A stretch of DNA of 64,000 bases from Caldilineales bacterium (GTDB lineage: Bacteria > Chloroflexota > Anaerolineae > J102). A program made the position numbers and the translations under genes. Shown here piece by piece: positions 29,681-39,113 of this stretch. The DNA lies in contig JAIBAP010000019.1 of the NCBI GenBank assembly GCA_019695115.1, forward strand, positions 18,008-82,007. Reading direction: 5' to 3'. Every line of letters starts with the position of its first letter. Within the stretch, counting starts at the first letter, position 1. Below the pieces are notes generated by a model. It did not search any database, was not told the DNA's origin, and worked only from the letters and a program-made list of their open reading frames with translations.

Positions 29681-30799
29681 TCATCCCGAGGCCACCACCT
29701 GCCGGTAGATGTCCAGCGTCTCGCGGGCGGCCTTTTCCCACGAGAAGGCGGAGGCGCGGGTCAGACCACGCTGCCGGAGCCGCGCCCGCAGGTCGGCGTC
29801 GGCCAGCAGCCGCTGCATGGCCACCGCCCAGCCTTCGACGTCGTCGGGCGGGACCAAGAGGGCGGCGTCGCCCACCACTTCGGGCAGGCTGCCGGCGTTG
29901 GAACACACTACCGGCGTGCCACAGGCCATGGCCTCCAGCGGCGTCAGGCCAAAGCCCTCGTAGTAGGCCGGGTGGACGAGCATCGTCGCCAGGTTGTAGA
30001 GGGATCGCAACGATTCGTTGGCAGCGATATTGGTCAGGAAGTAGACCTTGCCTTCGAGATGCAGCGCCCCCACCAGCTCGTAGATGTCCTGCGCCAACCA
30101 GCCGGGTGCGCCCACCAACAGCAGCGGCAGGTCAACGCCGTACGATTGGCGCAAGAGATGGTACGAACGCAGGAGCGTGCCCAGGTTTTTGCGCGGCTCG
30201 ATGGTGCCGACGAAGAGCAGGAATTCTTCGGGGACGACCAAGCCCACCGAGCGCAGGTGCTCGCTGGCCTCGGCCCGCGTGCAGGGCTGAAACAGCGGGT
30301 CGGCGGCCTCGTAGACGACGTGGATTTTGTCTTCGGGCGCGCCCAGGATTCGGATCAGGTCCTTGCGGGTGGACTGGCTGACGGCGATGATGCGGTTGGC
30401 CCGGCGCACCGCCACCTCGGTCTGGCCATAATAGCGGGCAGCCTCGGCCGTGACGAAATTCGGGTAGAGCAGAAAACCCAGGTCGTGGACGGTGATGACC
30501 GAGGGGAGGCGATGACGCAGGGGTGGGATGAAGTCGGGGCTGTGGATCAGGTCGAGGCCGAGGCGGCGGGTCTCCAGGCTCAGCGGCCACTGCTCGAAGC
30601 GATGGTGCACGGGCGCATAGAGGCGCACGCGTCGAAAGTTCGGCGCCGCCACCAACGGTTCGTGCTGACGGTGGTGTTGGAGCAGCACATACTGGTTATC
30701 GGGGTCGATCTTGGCCAGGGCATGGACGAGCCGGATGGCATACCAGCTGATCCCGCCCTGGCGGTGATAGGTCAGGCGGATGTCGATACCAATCTGCAT
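29681..30799 (-). CDS. Glycosyltransferase family 4 protein
   Basis: A 372-residue GT-B retaining glycosyltransferase. The N-terminal domain starts MQIGIDIRLTYHRQGGISWY, the central hinge has FVGTIEPRKNLGTLLRSY, and the nucleotide-sugar site is EGFGLTPLEAMACGTPVV with both Glu residues of the EX7E motif. ATG at 30799 is preferred to 30817 since the fold begins there and GGGAAA lies just upstream. It is divergent from the acyltransferase-polymerase-glycosyltransferase run and probably belongs to the same polysaccharide locus. Sugar donor unknown (mannose and glucose are common for the family). Confidence 0.9.
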   Translation of the reverse strand: MQIGIDIRLTYHRQGGISWYAIRLVHALAKIDPDNQYVLLQHHRQHEPLVAAPNFRRVRLYAPVHHRFEQWPLSLETRRLGLDLIHSPDFIPPLRHRLPSVITVHDLGFLLYPNFVTAEAARYYGQTEVAVRRANRIIAVSQSTRKDLIRILGAPEDKIHVVYEAADPLFQPCTRAEASEHLRSVGLVVPEEFLLFVGTIEPRKNLGTLLRSYHLLRQSYGVDLPLLLVGAPGWLAQDIYELVGALHLEGKVYFLTNIAANESLRSLYNLATMLVHPAYYEGFGLTPLEAMACGTPVVCSNAGSLPEVVGDAALLVPPDDVEGWAVAMQRLLADADLRARLRQRGLTRASAFSWEKAARETLDIYRQVVASG

Positions 30800-30830
30800 G
30801 GCTTTCCCTTGTCGCAAGACACCGGCAACA

Positions 30831-30859
30831 TTGTCGAATCGGCGGCGGGGTTTTACAAT
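30831..30859 (+). promoter_or_regulatory. Predicted promoter of the polysaccharide gene run
   Basis: TTGTCG (30831-30836) and TACAAT (30854-30859) with 17-bp spacing, 21 bp before the acyltransferase ATG. Confidence 0.6.
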
Positions 30860-30880
30860 CCGGGGTCGGAGCTTCGCCGT

Positions 30881-31600
30881 ATGCTGAAGAATTCGTTACA
30901 GACGCTGATTCGCAGGCTCAAGAACGCACCCGATTATACCATCGATGCCCAACTGCCAACGACTGCCCTGGTCACGTTGATCAAGGAACGAGGGCTGGCG
31001 TTGGTGCGAGGCTGGTTGCGCCGGCCGTTTCTGGCCGAGTGCGGAGGCGCCCTGTTCGTTGGCCGCCGCGTCCAGCTTCTGAATACGCGCTCGCTGCACC
31101 TGGGCCGCAGCGTCACCCTGGAAGACGATGTCAAGATCGACGCCCTCAGCCGCGAGGGCGTGTGGCTGGGAAACAGTGTGGCCATCGGCCGCTTCACGGT
31201 CATCGAATGCACGGGGGTGATCACCCACCTGGGCCAGGGCTTCCGGATCGGCGACCACTCCAATCTGGGCGACTACAACTTCGTGGGTGCGGCGGGCGGG
31301 GTCAGCATCGGCCAGAATGTGCTCATCGGCCAGGGCGTGCGCTTCCATTCCGAAAACCATGTCACGGCCCGCACCGACATCCCCATCAAGGCGCAGGGCG
31401 TGAGCAACCGCGGCATCGTGGTGGAGGATGATGTCTGGCTCGGTTCGGGCGCCATCCTGCTCGATGGCGTGCGGGTGGGGACGGGGGCAGTGGTGGCGGC
31501 GGGGAGCGTCGTCACCCGCGAGGTGCCACCCTTTGCCGTGGTGGGCGGGTCGCCGGCCCAGGTCCTCAAGTATCGCCAGGAGCCATCCCCCCAGCTATGA
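30881..31600 (+). CDS. Hexapeptide-repeat acyltransferase (left-handed beta helix)
   Basis: A 239-residue protein; the first 60 residues are helical, then hexapeptide turns run from about residue 60 (GRRVQLLNTRSLHLGRSVTL) to 225. The catalytic His is likely in RFHSENHV, and IVVEDDVWLGSGAILLDGV and VVGGSPAQVLKY are typical of the WcaF/NodL/xenobiotic acetyltransferase branch. It probably acetylates a sugar of the surface polysaccharide using acetyl-CoA. It begins after a good promoter and its stop overlaps the next start (ATGA), so it leads an operon. Confidence 0.88.
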   Translation: MLKNSLQTLIRRLKNAPDYTIDAQLPTTALVTLIKERGLALVRGWLRRPFLAECGGALFVGRRVQLLNTRSLHLGRSVTLEDDVKIDALSREGVWLGNSVAIGRFTVIECTGVITHLGQGFRIGDHSNLGDYNFVGAAGGVSIGQNVLIGQGVRFHSENHVTARTDIPIKAQGVSNRGIVVEDDVWLGSGAILLDGVRVGTGAVVAAGSVVTREVPPFAVVGGSPAQVLKYRQEPSPQL

Positions 31601-33024
31601 GCGCACAACACGACAGGGCGCGGGCGCCATCGGCCCGCATTTGGCTGGTGGGAGCGGTCGGGCTGGGGCTAGTGGCCGGGCTAGTGCCCTGGCTGGCCCA
31701 ACGCAGCCCGGTCATCGCCGCGGTCGTCTTGGGCGCGCCGGCCGGCCTGGCCTTGCTGGTGGCGGGCTGGCCGTTCAGCGGCGCCGCCGCCCTGATCGCC
31801 GCCGCCGTCCTGACGCACTACCGTTTCGACGTCGGCGCCGTCTCGGTGCGACCCGAACACCTGGCGGCGGTTGCGGTGGCTGCTTTGGGGGGGCTGCAAG
31901 TGGCCATCTACCGGCGGGGCTTGCGCATGCCCGTGGCGGCCTGGTTCGGGCTGGCCTGGTGGGCGATGAATCTGATCTCCGGCCTTTTCTTCAGCCCCCT
32001 GGCGGCCAGCGGTCTGCAAAACGGTGTGCGGGTGGGCGTCGGCGCCATCACCTTCATCCTCATGGTCAACCTCATCCCCGATCGGCGGCGCTGGTGGTGG
32101 GCGGTGTGCTTCTACGCCGCGGTCGGCATTGCCGAGGCTGCCTTTGGCGTCATCGCCCGCCTGCTTTTTCCTTTTGGCGTCAACCTGGGCGTGCAGGTAT
32201 CCTGGAACTTCACCGAGCCGATCCCCTACGGCACCTTCGAAGAAGGCAATCTCTTCGGCAGCCACATCGCCATCTGGTCGATCCTGATCCTGGCCCTGCT
32301 GGCGACGGCCGGCCCCTTCCGGCAATGGCGGCGGCGGCAGTATCTGCTGGCGGCCGGGCTGAGCGTCCTCCTGCTGGGGCTTTTCCTCAGCCTTTCCCGC
32401 GCCGCCTGGCTCACGTTTGCCGTTGGTGCGGCCCTGGTGTGGATCTTCCAGGGGCGCAACCCCTGGCTGCACACCAACCGCCTGCTCCTGGTCGCCACCA
32501 TCGCCCCCTTCGTCGCCCTCCTCGTCCTTGCCATCGCCCCCTACTTGCCGCCCACCCTGCCCTTCGTCGACCGCCTGCAATCATTCCTCACCCTCTCCAG
32601 CGATCCCACCTTCTCCGCCCGCCTGAATGACTGGGGGCTGGCCTGGAACGATTGGCGGCAGCAGCCGCTCACCGGCTGGGGGCCTGGCTCGTTCTACGAT
32701 TTGCACGGCCTCTTGCGCGCCAACCCGGCCTGGATCAGCAACCTGAGCTTGCGCCTGCTGCAAGAAACCGGCATCCTCGGCTTCCTCAGCTTCCTCGGCT
32801 TCTTCCTTGCCCTGCTGGTTCCGGCCCTCAAGACCGTCAGCCAACAGCCCGACCGCCGCGAGCGCGTCGCCTTGCTCGGCCTGGTGATCGGCTTTTTCGT
32901 CCTCATCGGCCTGGCTTACCAGTCCACCGATGGCATCTGGCTGGCGGCCAGTTGGGTCCATGCCGGCCTCATCGCCGCCGGGACGCGCGTCCTGAACATC
33001 GACGCCCCCTCCGGGCCTCCCTGA
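31597..33024 (+). CDS. O-antigen ligase/polymerase family membrane protein (Wzy_C)
   Basis: A 475-residue polytopic protein with about 11-12 hydrophobic segments. A large periplasmic loop near residues 325-400 holds LNDWGLAWNDWRQQPLTGWG, the region that defines the Wzy/WaaL superfamily. It would polymerise or ligate undecaprenyl-linked glycans on the outer face of the membrane. It overlaps the acyltransferase by four bases and a glycosyltransferase follows 9 bp later. Whether it is a polymerase or a ligase cannot be told from sequence. Confidence 0.85.
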   Translation: MSAQHDRARAPSARIWLVGAVGLGLVAGLVPWLAQRSPVIAAVVLGAPAGLALLVAGWPFSGAAALIAAAVLTHYRFDVGAVSVRPEHLAAVAVAALGGLQVAIYRRGLRMPVAAWFGLAWWAMNLISGLFFSPLAASGLQNGVRVGVGAITFILMVNLIPDRRRWWWAVCFYAAVGIAEAAFGVIARLLFPFGVNLGVQVSWNFTEPIPYGTFEEGNLFGSHIAIWSILILALLATAGPFRQWRRRQYLLAAGLSVLLLGLFLSLSRAAWLTFAVGAALVWIFQGRNPWLHTNRLLLVATIAPFVALLVLAIAPYLPPTLPFVDRLQSFLTLSSDPTFSARLNDWGLAWNDWRQQPLTGWGPGSFYDLHGLLRANPAWISNLSLRLLQETGILGFLSFLGFFLALLVPALKTVSQQPDRRERVALLGLVIGFFVLIGLAYQSTDGIWLAASWVHAGLIAAGTRVLNIDAPSGPP

Positions 33025-33033
33025 CCCGCCCCT

Positions 33034-34230
33034 TTGTCTCCCGAAACCATCCTCTACGCCCACAGCTCAGACGAACTCTACGGCTCGGACATCGTCCTCC
33101 TGGAGTTGGCGCGGCGTCTCGACCCTGCCCGCTTCCGGCCGGTGGTCGTCACCCCCACCGACATCGCCTACGAGGGCCGCCTCAGCGCCGCCCTGCGGCA
33201 GGAGGGCATCGCCCACCACGCCCTGGACATGCCCGTTCTGCGCCGCCGCTACCTCTCAGCCGCTGGACTCCCCCAGTTTCTGCGCCGCTTGCTGGCCGGC
33301 CCCGCCCGGCTGCGGGCGCTATGCAATCAGGAAGGGGCGCGGCTGATACACTCCAACACGGCGGCGGTGTGGGGCGGCGCCCTGGCCGCCGCCAGCGCCG
33401 GTCTCCCTCACCTCTGGCACATCCACGAGATCGTGGAACACCCCCGCTCGGTGCGCAGGCTGCTGGCCGCCATGATCGCCCGCTACAGTCGCCGGGCCAA
33501 CACCCATGTCGTCGCCATCAGCAGCGCCGTCGCCAACCACCTCCTCGCCGACCAGCCCTCCCTCTCCTCCCGTCTCTCCGTGATCCACGATGCCGTCGAT
33601 GGCGAACGCTTTCATCCTGACAATGACGGATGCGCCCTGCGCCAAACCTGGAACATCGGCCCCAACGACGTGCTCGTGGGGATGGTGGGCCGCGTCTCGG
33701 CCTGGAAGGGCCAGGAGGTGTTCTTGCAGGCGCTGGCCCAGGCCCGCGTCCGGGCGCCAGAACTGCGCGGGGTCATCGTCGGCGACATCGTCCCCGGTGA
33801 AGCCCGCTTCAAGGACGGCTTGCTGGCTCTGAGCGCCGACCTCGGCCTGGCCGAGCAGGTGGTTTGGGCCGGCTTCTGCCCAGACGCCCCCCAGGTCATG
33901 GCCGCGCTGGATGTGCTGGCCCTGCCCTCGGTGCGCCCCGAACCTTTCGGTATGGTCGTGCTCGAGGCCATGGCCACAGCCCGTCCGGTCATCGCCGCCG
34001 CCCACGGCGGCCCGCTCGAAACCGTGGTCGCTGGCGAAACCGGCCTCTTTGTCCCCCCCGCCAACCCCTCCGCCCTGGCCGATGCCATGGTGCGCCTGGC
34101 GACCGACCCCACCCTGCGCGCCGGTCTTGGCGCCCGCGGACGCGCTCGCGCCCAGGCTGCCTTCAGTTTCCAGGCCCACCTCACCGCCTTCCAGAGCCTC
34201 TATGCCGCCCTGCTCGACGCCAAAGACTGA
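33034..34230 (+). CDS. Glycosyltransferase family 4 protein
   Basis: A 398-residue GT-B enzyme. The acceptor domain starts ETILYAHSSDELYGSDIVLL; the donor domain has GMVGRVSAWKGQEVFLQAL and EPFGMVVLEAMATARPVIAA with the EX7E pair. The start used is TTG at 33034 with no clear Shine-Dalgarno, 9 bp after the polymerase gene; coupling to that gene is likely. The end overlaps the next gene by 29 bp. Part of the polysaccharide operon. Sugar specificity unknown. Confidence 0.88.
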   Translation: MSPETILYAHSSDELYGSDIVLLELARRLDPARFRPVVVTPTDIAYEGRLSAALRQEGIAHHALDMPVLRRRYLSAAGLPQFLRRLLAGPARLRALCNQEGARLIHSNTAAVWGGALAAASAGLPHLWHIHEIVEHPRSVRRLLAAMIARYSRRANTHVVAISSAVANHLLADQPSLSSRLSVIHDAVDGERFHPDNDGCALRQTWNIGPNDVLVGMVGRVSAWKGQEVFLQALAQARVRAPELRGVIVGDIVPGEARFKDGLLALSADLGLAEQVVWAGFCPDAPQVMAALDVLALPSVRPEPFGMVVLEAMATARPVIAAAHGGPLETVVAGETGLFVPPANPSALADAMVRLATDPTLRAGLGARGRARAQAAFSFQAHLTAFQSLYAALLDAKD

Positions 34231-34795
34231 GCGACGGACGCCGGGAGGGGCGCTGCTGGCCGCCCTCCTCCTGGTCGTGCTGGCCGCCTGCGCCGCCCCC
34301 ACCCCCACGGCCGCGCCCACACCCCCCGGCAGCGCCATCGACTGGCAGCGCCAGGGGCACCAGCTACGGCGCGAGGAGGCTTTCGACGACGCCATCAGCG
34401 CCTACCAGAACGCCCTGGCGCTCGATCCCAACAACATCGAGGCCAACGCCGGCCTGGGCGCCGCCCTGCTGGCCACGGGCCAGGCCGAAGCTGCGATCGT
34501 GCCTTTGCAGCGCGCCACCGAACTGGCGCCGGCGCATTTTTGGTCGCACCGGCTGCTGGGCAGCGCCTATCTCGGCCTGCAGCGTTATCCCCTGGCCGCC
34601 GCCGAACTGACCCAGGCCTATGTTCTCAAGCCGGACGACTTGCAGGTTCTCATCGGCATTGCCCTGGCCCAGGGGCGCAGCGGTCGCCGCGAACTGGCGC
34701 TGCGCACGATCGTACAGCTGCGGGCGCGCACCACTGACCCCGACCTGCTGGCCGCTGCCGAGGCGTTACAGCGAGAATTCGCTGCTAATGAGTAA
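34202..34795 (+). CDS. TPR lipoprotein
   Basis: A 197-residue lipoprotein: signal peptide with lipobox LAAC (Cys30), a short Thr/Pro spacer, then three to four tetratricopeptide repeats (DAISAYQNALALDPNNIEAN, AAIVPLQRATELAPAHFWSH, LAAAELTQAYVLKPDDL). Such proteins often scaffold exopolysaccharide export or polymerisation complexes at the outer membrane face. The start is inside the end of the glycosyltransferase gene (29-bp overlap), chosen because it gives a complete signal peptide. The open frame upstream is a shadow. Confidence 0.78.
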   Translation: MPPCSTPKTERRTPGGALLAALLLVVLAACAAPTPTAAPTPPGSAIDWQRQGHQLRREEAFDDAISAYQNALALDPNNIEANAGLGAALLATGQAEAAIVPLQRATELAPAHFWSHRLLGSAYLGLQRYPLAAAELTQAYVLKPDDLQVLIGIALAQGRSGRRELALRTIVQLRARTTDPDLLAAAEALQREFAANE

Positions 34796-34825
34796 TTTCG
34801 CGCCAAAAAACCACCCTCCCGCCTG

Positions 34826-34952
34826 ACCTCCCCCCTGCCACCTGCCATCTGCCACCTGCGACCTGCGATCCTTCGCTTCACTCAGAGCCTGCTCTGAACG
34901 GAGTGAAGGGACAAGCTCCGCCACCCGCCACTCGCTACCTGCGACTTGCCCC
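34826..34952. repeat. Heptamer array carrying the 54-bp dispersed element
   Basis: Seven-base units GCCACCT, GCCATCT, GCGACCT run up to 34864, and similar units resume at about 34919-34945 up to the GTG of the next gene. The 54-bp stretch 34865-34918 between them matches 56948-57001 in inverted orientation at 52 of 54 positions and is itself an imperfect palindrome (CTTCACTC ... GAGTGAAG). Confidence 0.85.
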
Positions 34953-36110
34953 GTGCCCCGTCCCCTTCGCATCGCCCTCATGGGCACCCGCGGCATCCCC
35001 GCCTCCTATTCCGGCTTCGAAACCTGCGTCGAACAATTGGGCGCCCGGCTGGTCGAGCGCGGCCACCGCGTCACCGTCTATTGCCGCAGCCACCACATCA
35101 GCTACGCCCACCCCTACTATCGCGGCATGAGGCTGGTGAAACTGCCGACCATTGCCAACAAATACCTGGACACCATCGTCCATGCCACCGTCTCCAGCCT
35201 GCACGGGCTGAGCCAGGGCTATGATGTCGTGCTCTACTTCATCGCTGGCAACAGCCCGGTGGTGTGGCTGCCTCGGCTGGCGGGGCAGAAGAGCATCCTC
35301 AACGTCGATGGCCTGGATTGGAAGCGCGAAAAGTGGCCGGCCGCAGCCAAGGCCTACATCCGGCTGGCAGAACGGCTGGCCCGTCCGCTTGCCAACGCCA
35401 TCGTCACCGATTCGCGCATCGTCCAGCGCTACTATCAAGACCACTATCACACCGCCACCACCTACATCGCCTACGGCGCCGAACTCCCCACCCGGCCGCC
35501 CGGCGAAACCCTGGCCCGCTTTGGCCTGCAGGAGCGCGGCTATGTCCTCTTCGTCGGCCGGCTGGTGCCCGAAAACTGCGCCCATCACCTGGTGGACGCC
35601 TGGCAGGGTCTGCCGACGGACATGAAGGCGGTCATCGTTGGCGACGCCCCCTATGCCGACGCCTACAAGACCCAACTCCGCGCCGCCCCTGACCCGCGTC
35701 TCGTCTTCACCGGCTATGTCTTCGGCGAAGGCTATTGGGAGCTGGCCAGCAATGCCTATGCCTTTGTGCTCACTTCTGGCGTCGGCGGCACCCACCCGGC
35801 CCTGGTCGAAGCCATGGCCTATGGCAATGCCGTCATCGTCCACAACACACCCGAAAACCTGGAAACCCTGGGCGAGGCCGGGCTGAGCTACGATGGCAGC
35901 GGCGGCGGCGAGGCCCTGCGCCCGGTTCTGGCGCGGCTGCTGGCCGACCCCGGTCTGGCTGCCGGCTATCGGCGTCTTGCCGCCGAACGCGCCGCCAACC
36001 ACTACACCTGGGACGCCGTCACCGATGCCTACGAAACCTTGTTCTACGATGTGCTGGCCGGACGCAAGGTCGCCTCATTCGAGACCATTGCCTCCGCCCC
36101 TGGCGCCTAA
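34953..36110 (+). CDS. Glycosyltransferase with DUF1972-type N-terminus
   Basis: A 385-residue GT-B enzyme. The N-terminal motif GTRGIPASYSGFETCVEQLG (residues about 11-30) is typical of the DUF1972 rhamnosyl/galactosyltransferase-like branch. The donor domain has FVGRLVPENCAHHLVDAW and GGTHPALVEAMAYGNAVI. GTG at 34953 is the start because the fold (LRIALMGTRG) begins immediately after it. It follows a repeat array rather than directly continuing the operon. It probably adds a sugar to the same polysaccharide. Confidence 0.85.
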   Translation: MPRPLRIALMGTRGIPASYSGFETCVEQLGARLVERGHRVTVYCRSHHISYAHPYYRGMRLVKLPTIANKYLDTIVHATVSSLHGLSQGYDVVLYFIAGNSPVVWLPRLAGQKSILNVDGLDWKREKWPAAAKAYIRLAERLARPLANAIVTDSRIVQRYYQDHYHTATTYIAYGAELPTRPPGETLARFGLQERGYVLFVGRLVPENCAHHLVDAWQGLPTDMKAVIVGDAPYADAYKTQLRAAPDPRLVFTGYVFGEGYWELASNAYAFVLTSGVGGTHPALVEAMAYGNAVIVHNTPENLETLGEAGLSYDGSGGGEALRPVLARLLADPGLAAGYRRLAAERAANHYTWDAVTDAYETLFYDVLAGRKVASFETIASAPGA

Positions 36111-36175
36111 CGCCAACCCGCAAGCCTCTGCGAGCGGACACTCGACTTCCCCACCCCTCTCCAAGACACCCCCTT

Positions 36176-38725
36176 ATGAAACTCCTCGGCGCTCTTTCCG
36201 TCTATCCCATCCTGCCCAAACAACTGCACCGGCTCAACGAACTGGCCTACAACCTCTGGTGGAGCTGGACGCCGGCGGCACAAGCCCTGTTCGCCGCCAT
36301 CGACCCCGATCTCTGGCAGGGGGCGACCCATAACCCCGTCAAACTCCTCCACACCGTCTCTGGCGCGCGGCTGCAAGAGCTGGCCGCCGACGCCCGCTTT
36401 CTGGCCAACATGGACGGTGTCCTGGCCGATTTCGACGCCTACATGCACCCGGCCGACGCCTGGTTCGCCCGCACCTATCCGGCCCACAAAGATGACGTCA
36501 TCGCCTACTTCTCGGCCGAATTCGGTCTGCACGAGGCCCTGCCCATCTACTCCGGCGGCCTGGGCATCCTGGCCGGCGACCACCTCAAGTCGGCCAGCGA
36601 CCTGGGCCTGCCCTTCGTGGGCGTCGGCTTTCTCTATCCGCAGGGCTACTTCACCCAACGCATCACCGAGGCGGGCATCCAGGAAGCCTCGTACACCCGG
36701 CTGGACTTCGCCGACCTGCCGGCCACGCCGGCCCTTGACCGCAACGGCAACGAGGTTCTGGTCAACGTGCAACTGCCGGGTCGCAACGTCTATGCCCGCG
36801 TCTGGCGCCTGCAGATCGGCCGCATCCCGATCTTCCTCATGGACACCGACGTCGAACTCAACGCCCCCGCCGACCGCGAGCTCTCGGCCCGGCTGTATGG
36901 CGGCGATATGGAGGTGCGCGTCGCCCAGGAGGTCGTCCTCGGCATCGGCGGCGTGCGCGCCTTGCGGGCGCTGGACATCCACCCCGCCGTCTTCCACATG
37001 AACGAGGGCCACGCCGCCTTCCTCAGCCTGGAGCGGGTGCGCGAGCTGGTGCAGGAGCAGAACCTGGGCTTCTTCTCGGCGCAGCAGGCCGTGGCGGCGA
37101 GTGGCGTCTTCACCACCCACACCCCCGTTCCCGCCGGCAACGACGCCTTCCCCTTCGACCTCATCGACAAGTTCTTCCGCGGCTTCTGGGGGTCGATGGG
37201 CCTCGACCGCGAGGGCTTCATGAACCTGGCCCGCTGGGAGACGCCCTGGGGCGAGCGCTTCAGCATGACGGTATTGGCCCTGCGCTTTGCCAGCCATGCC
37301 AACGGCGTCAGCGCCTTGCACGGCCAGGTGGCGCGGGCGATGTGGGCCGAGATGTGGCCCGGCCTGCCGCCAGAAGAAGTGCCCATCATCCACGTCACCA
37401 ACGGCGTCCACACCGGCACCTGGTTGGCCGCCGAGATGGGTCGCTTCTACGACAAACATCTCGCCGCCGGCTGGCGCGACGAGCCAGACCGAGAGGAAAG
37501 ATGGCAGGGCATCCTCACGGCGCCCGAGACCGAACTGTGGGCCATCCACCAGCAACTCCGCCACGAGATGATCGACTTCCTCCGCCGCCGGGTGGCGCAA
37601 CAACGCCGGCGCTACGGAGAATCTCCGGCCCGTGTGTCTGCCGCCTACGAGCTCTTCGACCCCGACGCCCTCACCATCGGTTTCGCCCGCCGTTTTGCCA
37701 CCTACAAGCGCGCCACCCTCATCTTCCGCGACCTGGAACGCATCTACCGGCTGCTGCACAACCCCGACCGGCCGGTGCAGATCATCTTTTCGGGCAAGGC
37801 GCACCCCGCCGACGAACCCGGCAAGAGTTTCATCCGCCAGGTGCACGAATTGGCGCAGAGCGATGAGTTCAGCGGGCGCATCATCTTCATCGAAGACTAC
37901 GATATGAACGTCGCCCGGCGCTTGGTGCAGGGCGTGGACTTGTGGCTGAACAACCCACGCCGGCCCAACGAAGCCAGCGGCACCAGCGGCCAAAAGGCGG
38001 CTCTTAACGGCATCCCCAACTTCTCGGTCTTGGATGGCTGGTGGGCCGAAGGCTACAACGGTCGCAACGGCTGGGCCATCGGCGACGAGACCGAGTACAA
38101 GAGCGACGCCGTGCAGGACGAGGCCGACGCCGCCTCGCTCTACAACACCCTGGAAAACGAGATCATCCCGGCCTTTTTCGACCGTGCCGCGGGCGGCGTC
38201 CCGGCCCGCTGGGTGGCCGTGATGAAAGAGACCATCCGCTCGTGCGGGCCGCAGTTCTCGATGAGCCGTCAGGTCAAGGACTATACCAACCATCTCTATC
38301 TGCCCGCCGATCGCGCCGGTCAGCGTCGCGCCGCCCAGGGCTTCACCGCCGCCCGCCAACTGGCCGCCTGGAAAGAGCGAGTGTACGCCCTCTGGCCGCA
38401 GGTGCGCATCAGCGCCGAGCGCCCCGACATCGAAAGCCTGACCGCCGGCGAGAGCCTGAACCTGGAGGCGAAAGTCTACCTGGGCGCCATCGAGTCAACG
38501 GAAGTGCGGGTCGAGATCGTCTGGGGCGGGCGCAAAGACGAGGCCATCCAGGGGGTGCAGGTCATCCCCATGCAGGTGGCCGGCGCCCTGCCGGGCGGGT
38601 TGCTGCGCTACCAGGGCAGCGTCCGCTTCGATGCCAAAGGCCGCTTCGGCTACGGCATCCGCATCGTCCCCACCCACCCCGAACTCTGCACCCCCCACGA
38701 GATGGCCCTGGTCAAGTGGGCCTGA
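36176..38725 (+). CDS. glgP: Alpha-glucan (glycogen) phosphorylase
   Basis: An 849-residue GT35 enzyme that cleaves terminal alpha-1,4 glucose from glycogen with phosphate, giving glucose-1-phosphate. The N-terminal domain (LNELAYNLWWSWTPAAQALF) marks the archaeal/thermophile-type branch with an alpha-glucan phosphorylase DUF3417 head. The PLP lysine is K607 in EASGTSGQKAALNG. HTPVPAGNDAFP, TYKRATLIFRD and NNPRRPNEASG are typical. ATG at 36176 is used; the open frame upstream to 35735 overlaps the previous gene in another frame. A long hairpin follows. The glycogen-binding mini-protein at 24658 may share its substrate. Confidence 0.93.
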   Translation: MKLLGALSVYPILPKQLHRLNELAYNLWWSWTPAAQALFAAIDPDLWQGATHNPVKLLHTVSGARLQELAADARFLANMDGVLADFDAYMHPADAWFARTYPAHKDDVIAYFSAEFGLHEALPIYSGGLGILAGDHLKSASDLGLPFVGVGFLYPQGYFTQRITEAGIQEASYTRLDFADLPATPALDRNGNEVLVNVQLPGRNVYARVWRLQIGRIPIFLMDTDVELNAPADRELSARLYGGDMEVRVAQEVVLGIGGVRALRALDIHPAVFHMNEGHAAFLSLERVRELVQEQNLGFFSAQQAVAASGVFTTHTPVPAGNDAFPFDLIDKFFRGFWGSMGLDREGFMNLARWETPWGERFSMTVLALRFASHANGVSALHGQVARAMWAEMWPGLPPEEVPIIHVTNGVHTGTWLAAEMGRFYDKHLAAGWRDEPDREERWQGILTAPETELWAIHQQLRHEMIDFLRRRVAQQRRRYGESPARVSAAYELFDPDALTIGFARRFATYKRATLIFRDLERIYRLLHNPDRPVQIIFSGKAHPADEPGKSFIRQVHELAQSDEFSGRIIFIEDYDMNVARRLVQGVDLWLNNPRRPNEASGTSGQKAALNGIPNFSVLDGWWAEGYNGRNGWAIGDETEYKSDAVQDEADAASLYNTLENEIIPAFFDRAAGGVPARWVAVMKETIRSCGPQFSMSRQVKDYTNHLYLPADRAGQRRAAQGFTAARQLAAWKERVYALWPQVRISAERPDIESLTAGESLNLEAKVYLGAIESTEVRVEIVWGGRKDEAIQGVQVIPMQVAGALPGGLLRYQGSVRFDAKGRFGYGIRIVPTHPELCTPHEMALVKWA

Positions 38726-38764
38726 AGCCGGCCACGCTATGGCGCTGACGGAATGAGCTTTTCG

Positions 38765-38830
38765 GCGGCGTCAGCACCCCCAGGGGTGGGTCTGCTTCGC
38801 ACAGGCCACACTTGGGGGTGCTGACGCCGC
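38765..38830. terminator. Long hairpin between glgP and ytxH-like gene
   Basis: Arms GCGGCGTCAGCACCCCCA and TGGGGGTGCTGACGCCGC (about 19 bp) with a loop of about 27 nt, between convergent genes. Confidence 0.7.
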
Positions 38831-38883
38831 TATCGCTTGGCAAGAGCGAGGCGCCGAAAGCTGAACCAGGCCTGATCCCTCGA

Positions 38884-39096
38884 TCAGGCTGGCGTCGGGT
38901 GCTGGCCCAACTCGACCTCCAGCTCGCGCCGGCGCTGTGCGGCCGCCAACTTGCCTTCGTCCACGACCTTTTGGGCCAATTGCTTCATATCGCTGACGAA
39001 GCCTTCATCGTTTTCCTGGCTGAGAACCAGGTAGATGCCGGCGCCAACGGTCGCGCCGATGGCGAGGCCGGCGAGGAGTTTGAACAAGCCTTTCAT
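38884..39096 (-). CDS. YtxH-like small membrane protein
   Basis: A 70-residue protein: MKGLFKLLAGLAIGATVGAG begins a single glycine-rich membrane helix, followed by a charged amphipathic tail. This matches the YtxH (general stress) family in layout. It lies 17 bp after the sigma factor gene on the same strand and GAGAGG precedes the ATG, so it is probably co-transcribed with rpoD. Function unknown; the Bacillus family is linked to general stress. Confidence 0.7.
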   Translation of the reverse strand: MKGLFKLLAGLAIGATVGAGIYLVLSQENDEGFVSDMKQLAQKVVDEGKLAAAQRRRELEVELGQHPTPA

Positions 39097-39113
39097 GACA
39101 GCCTCTCGTGGGT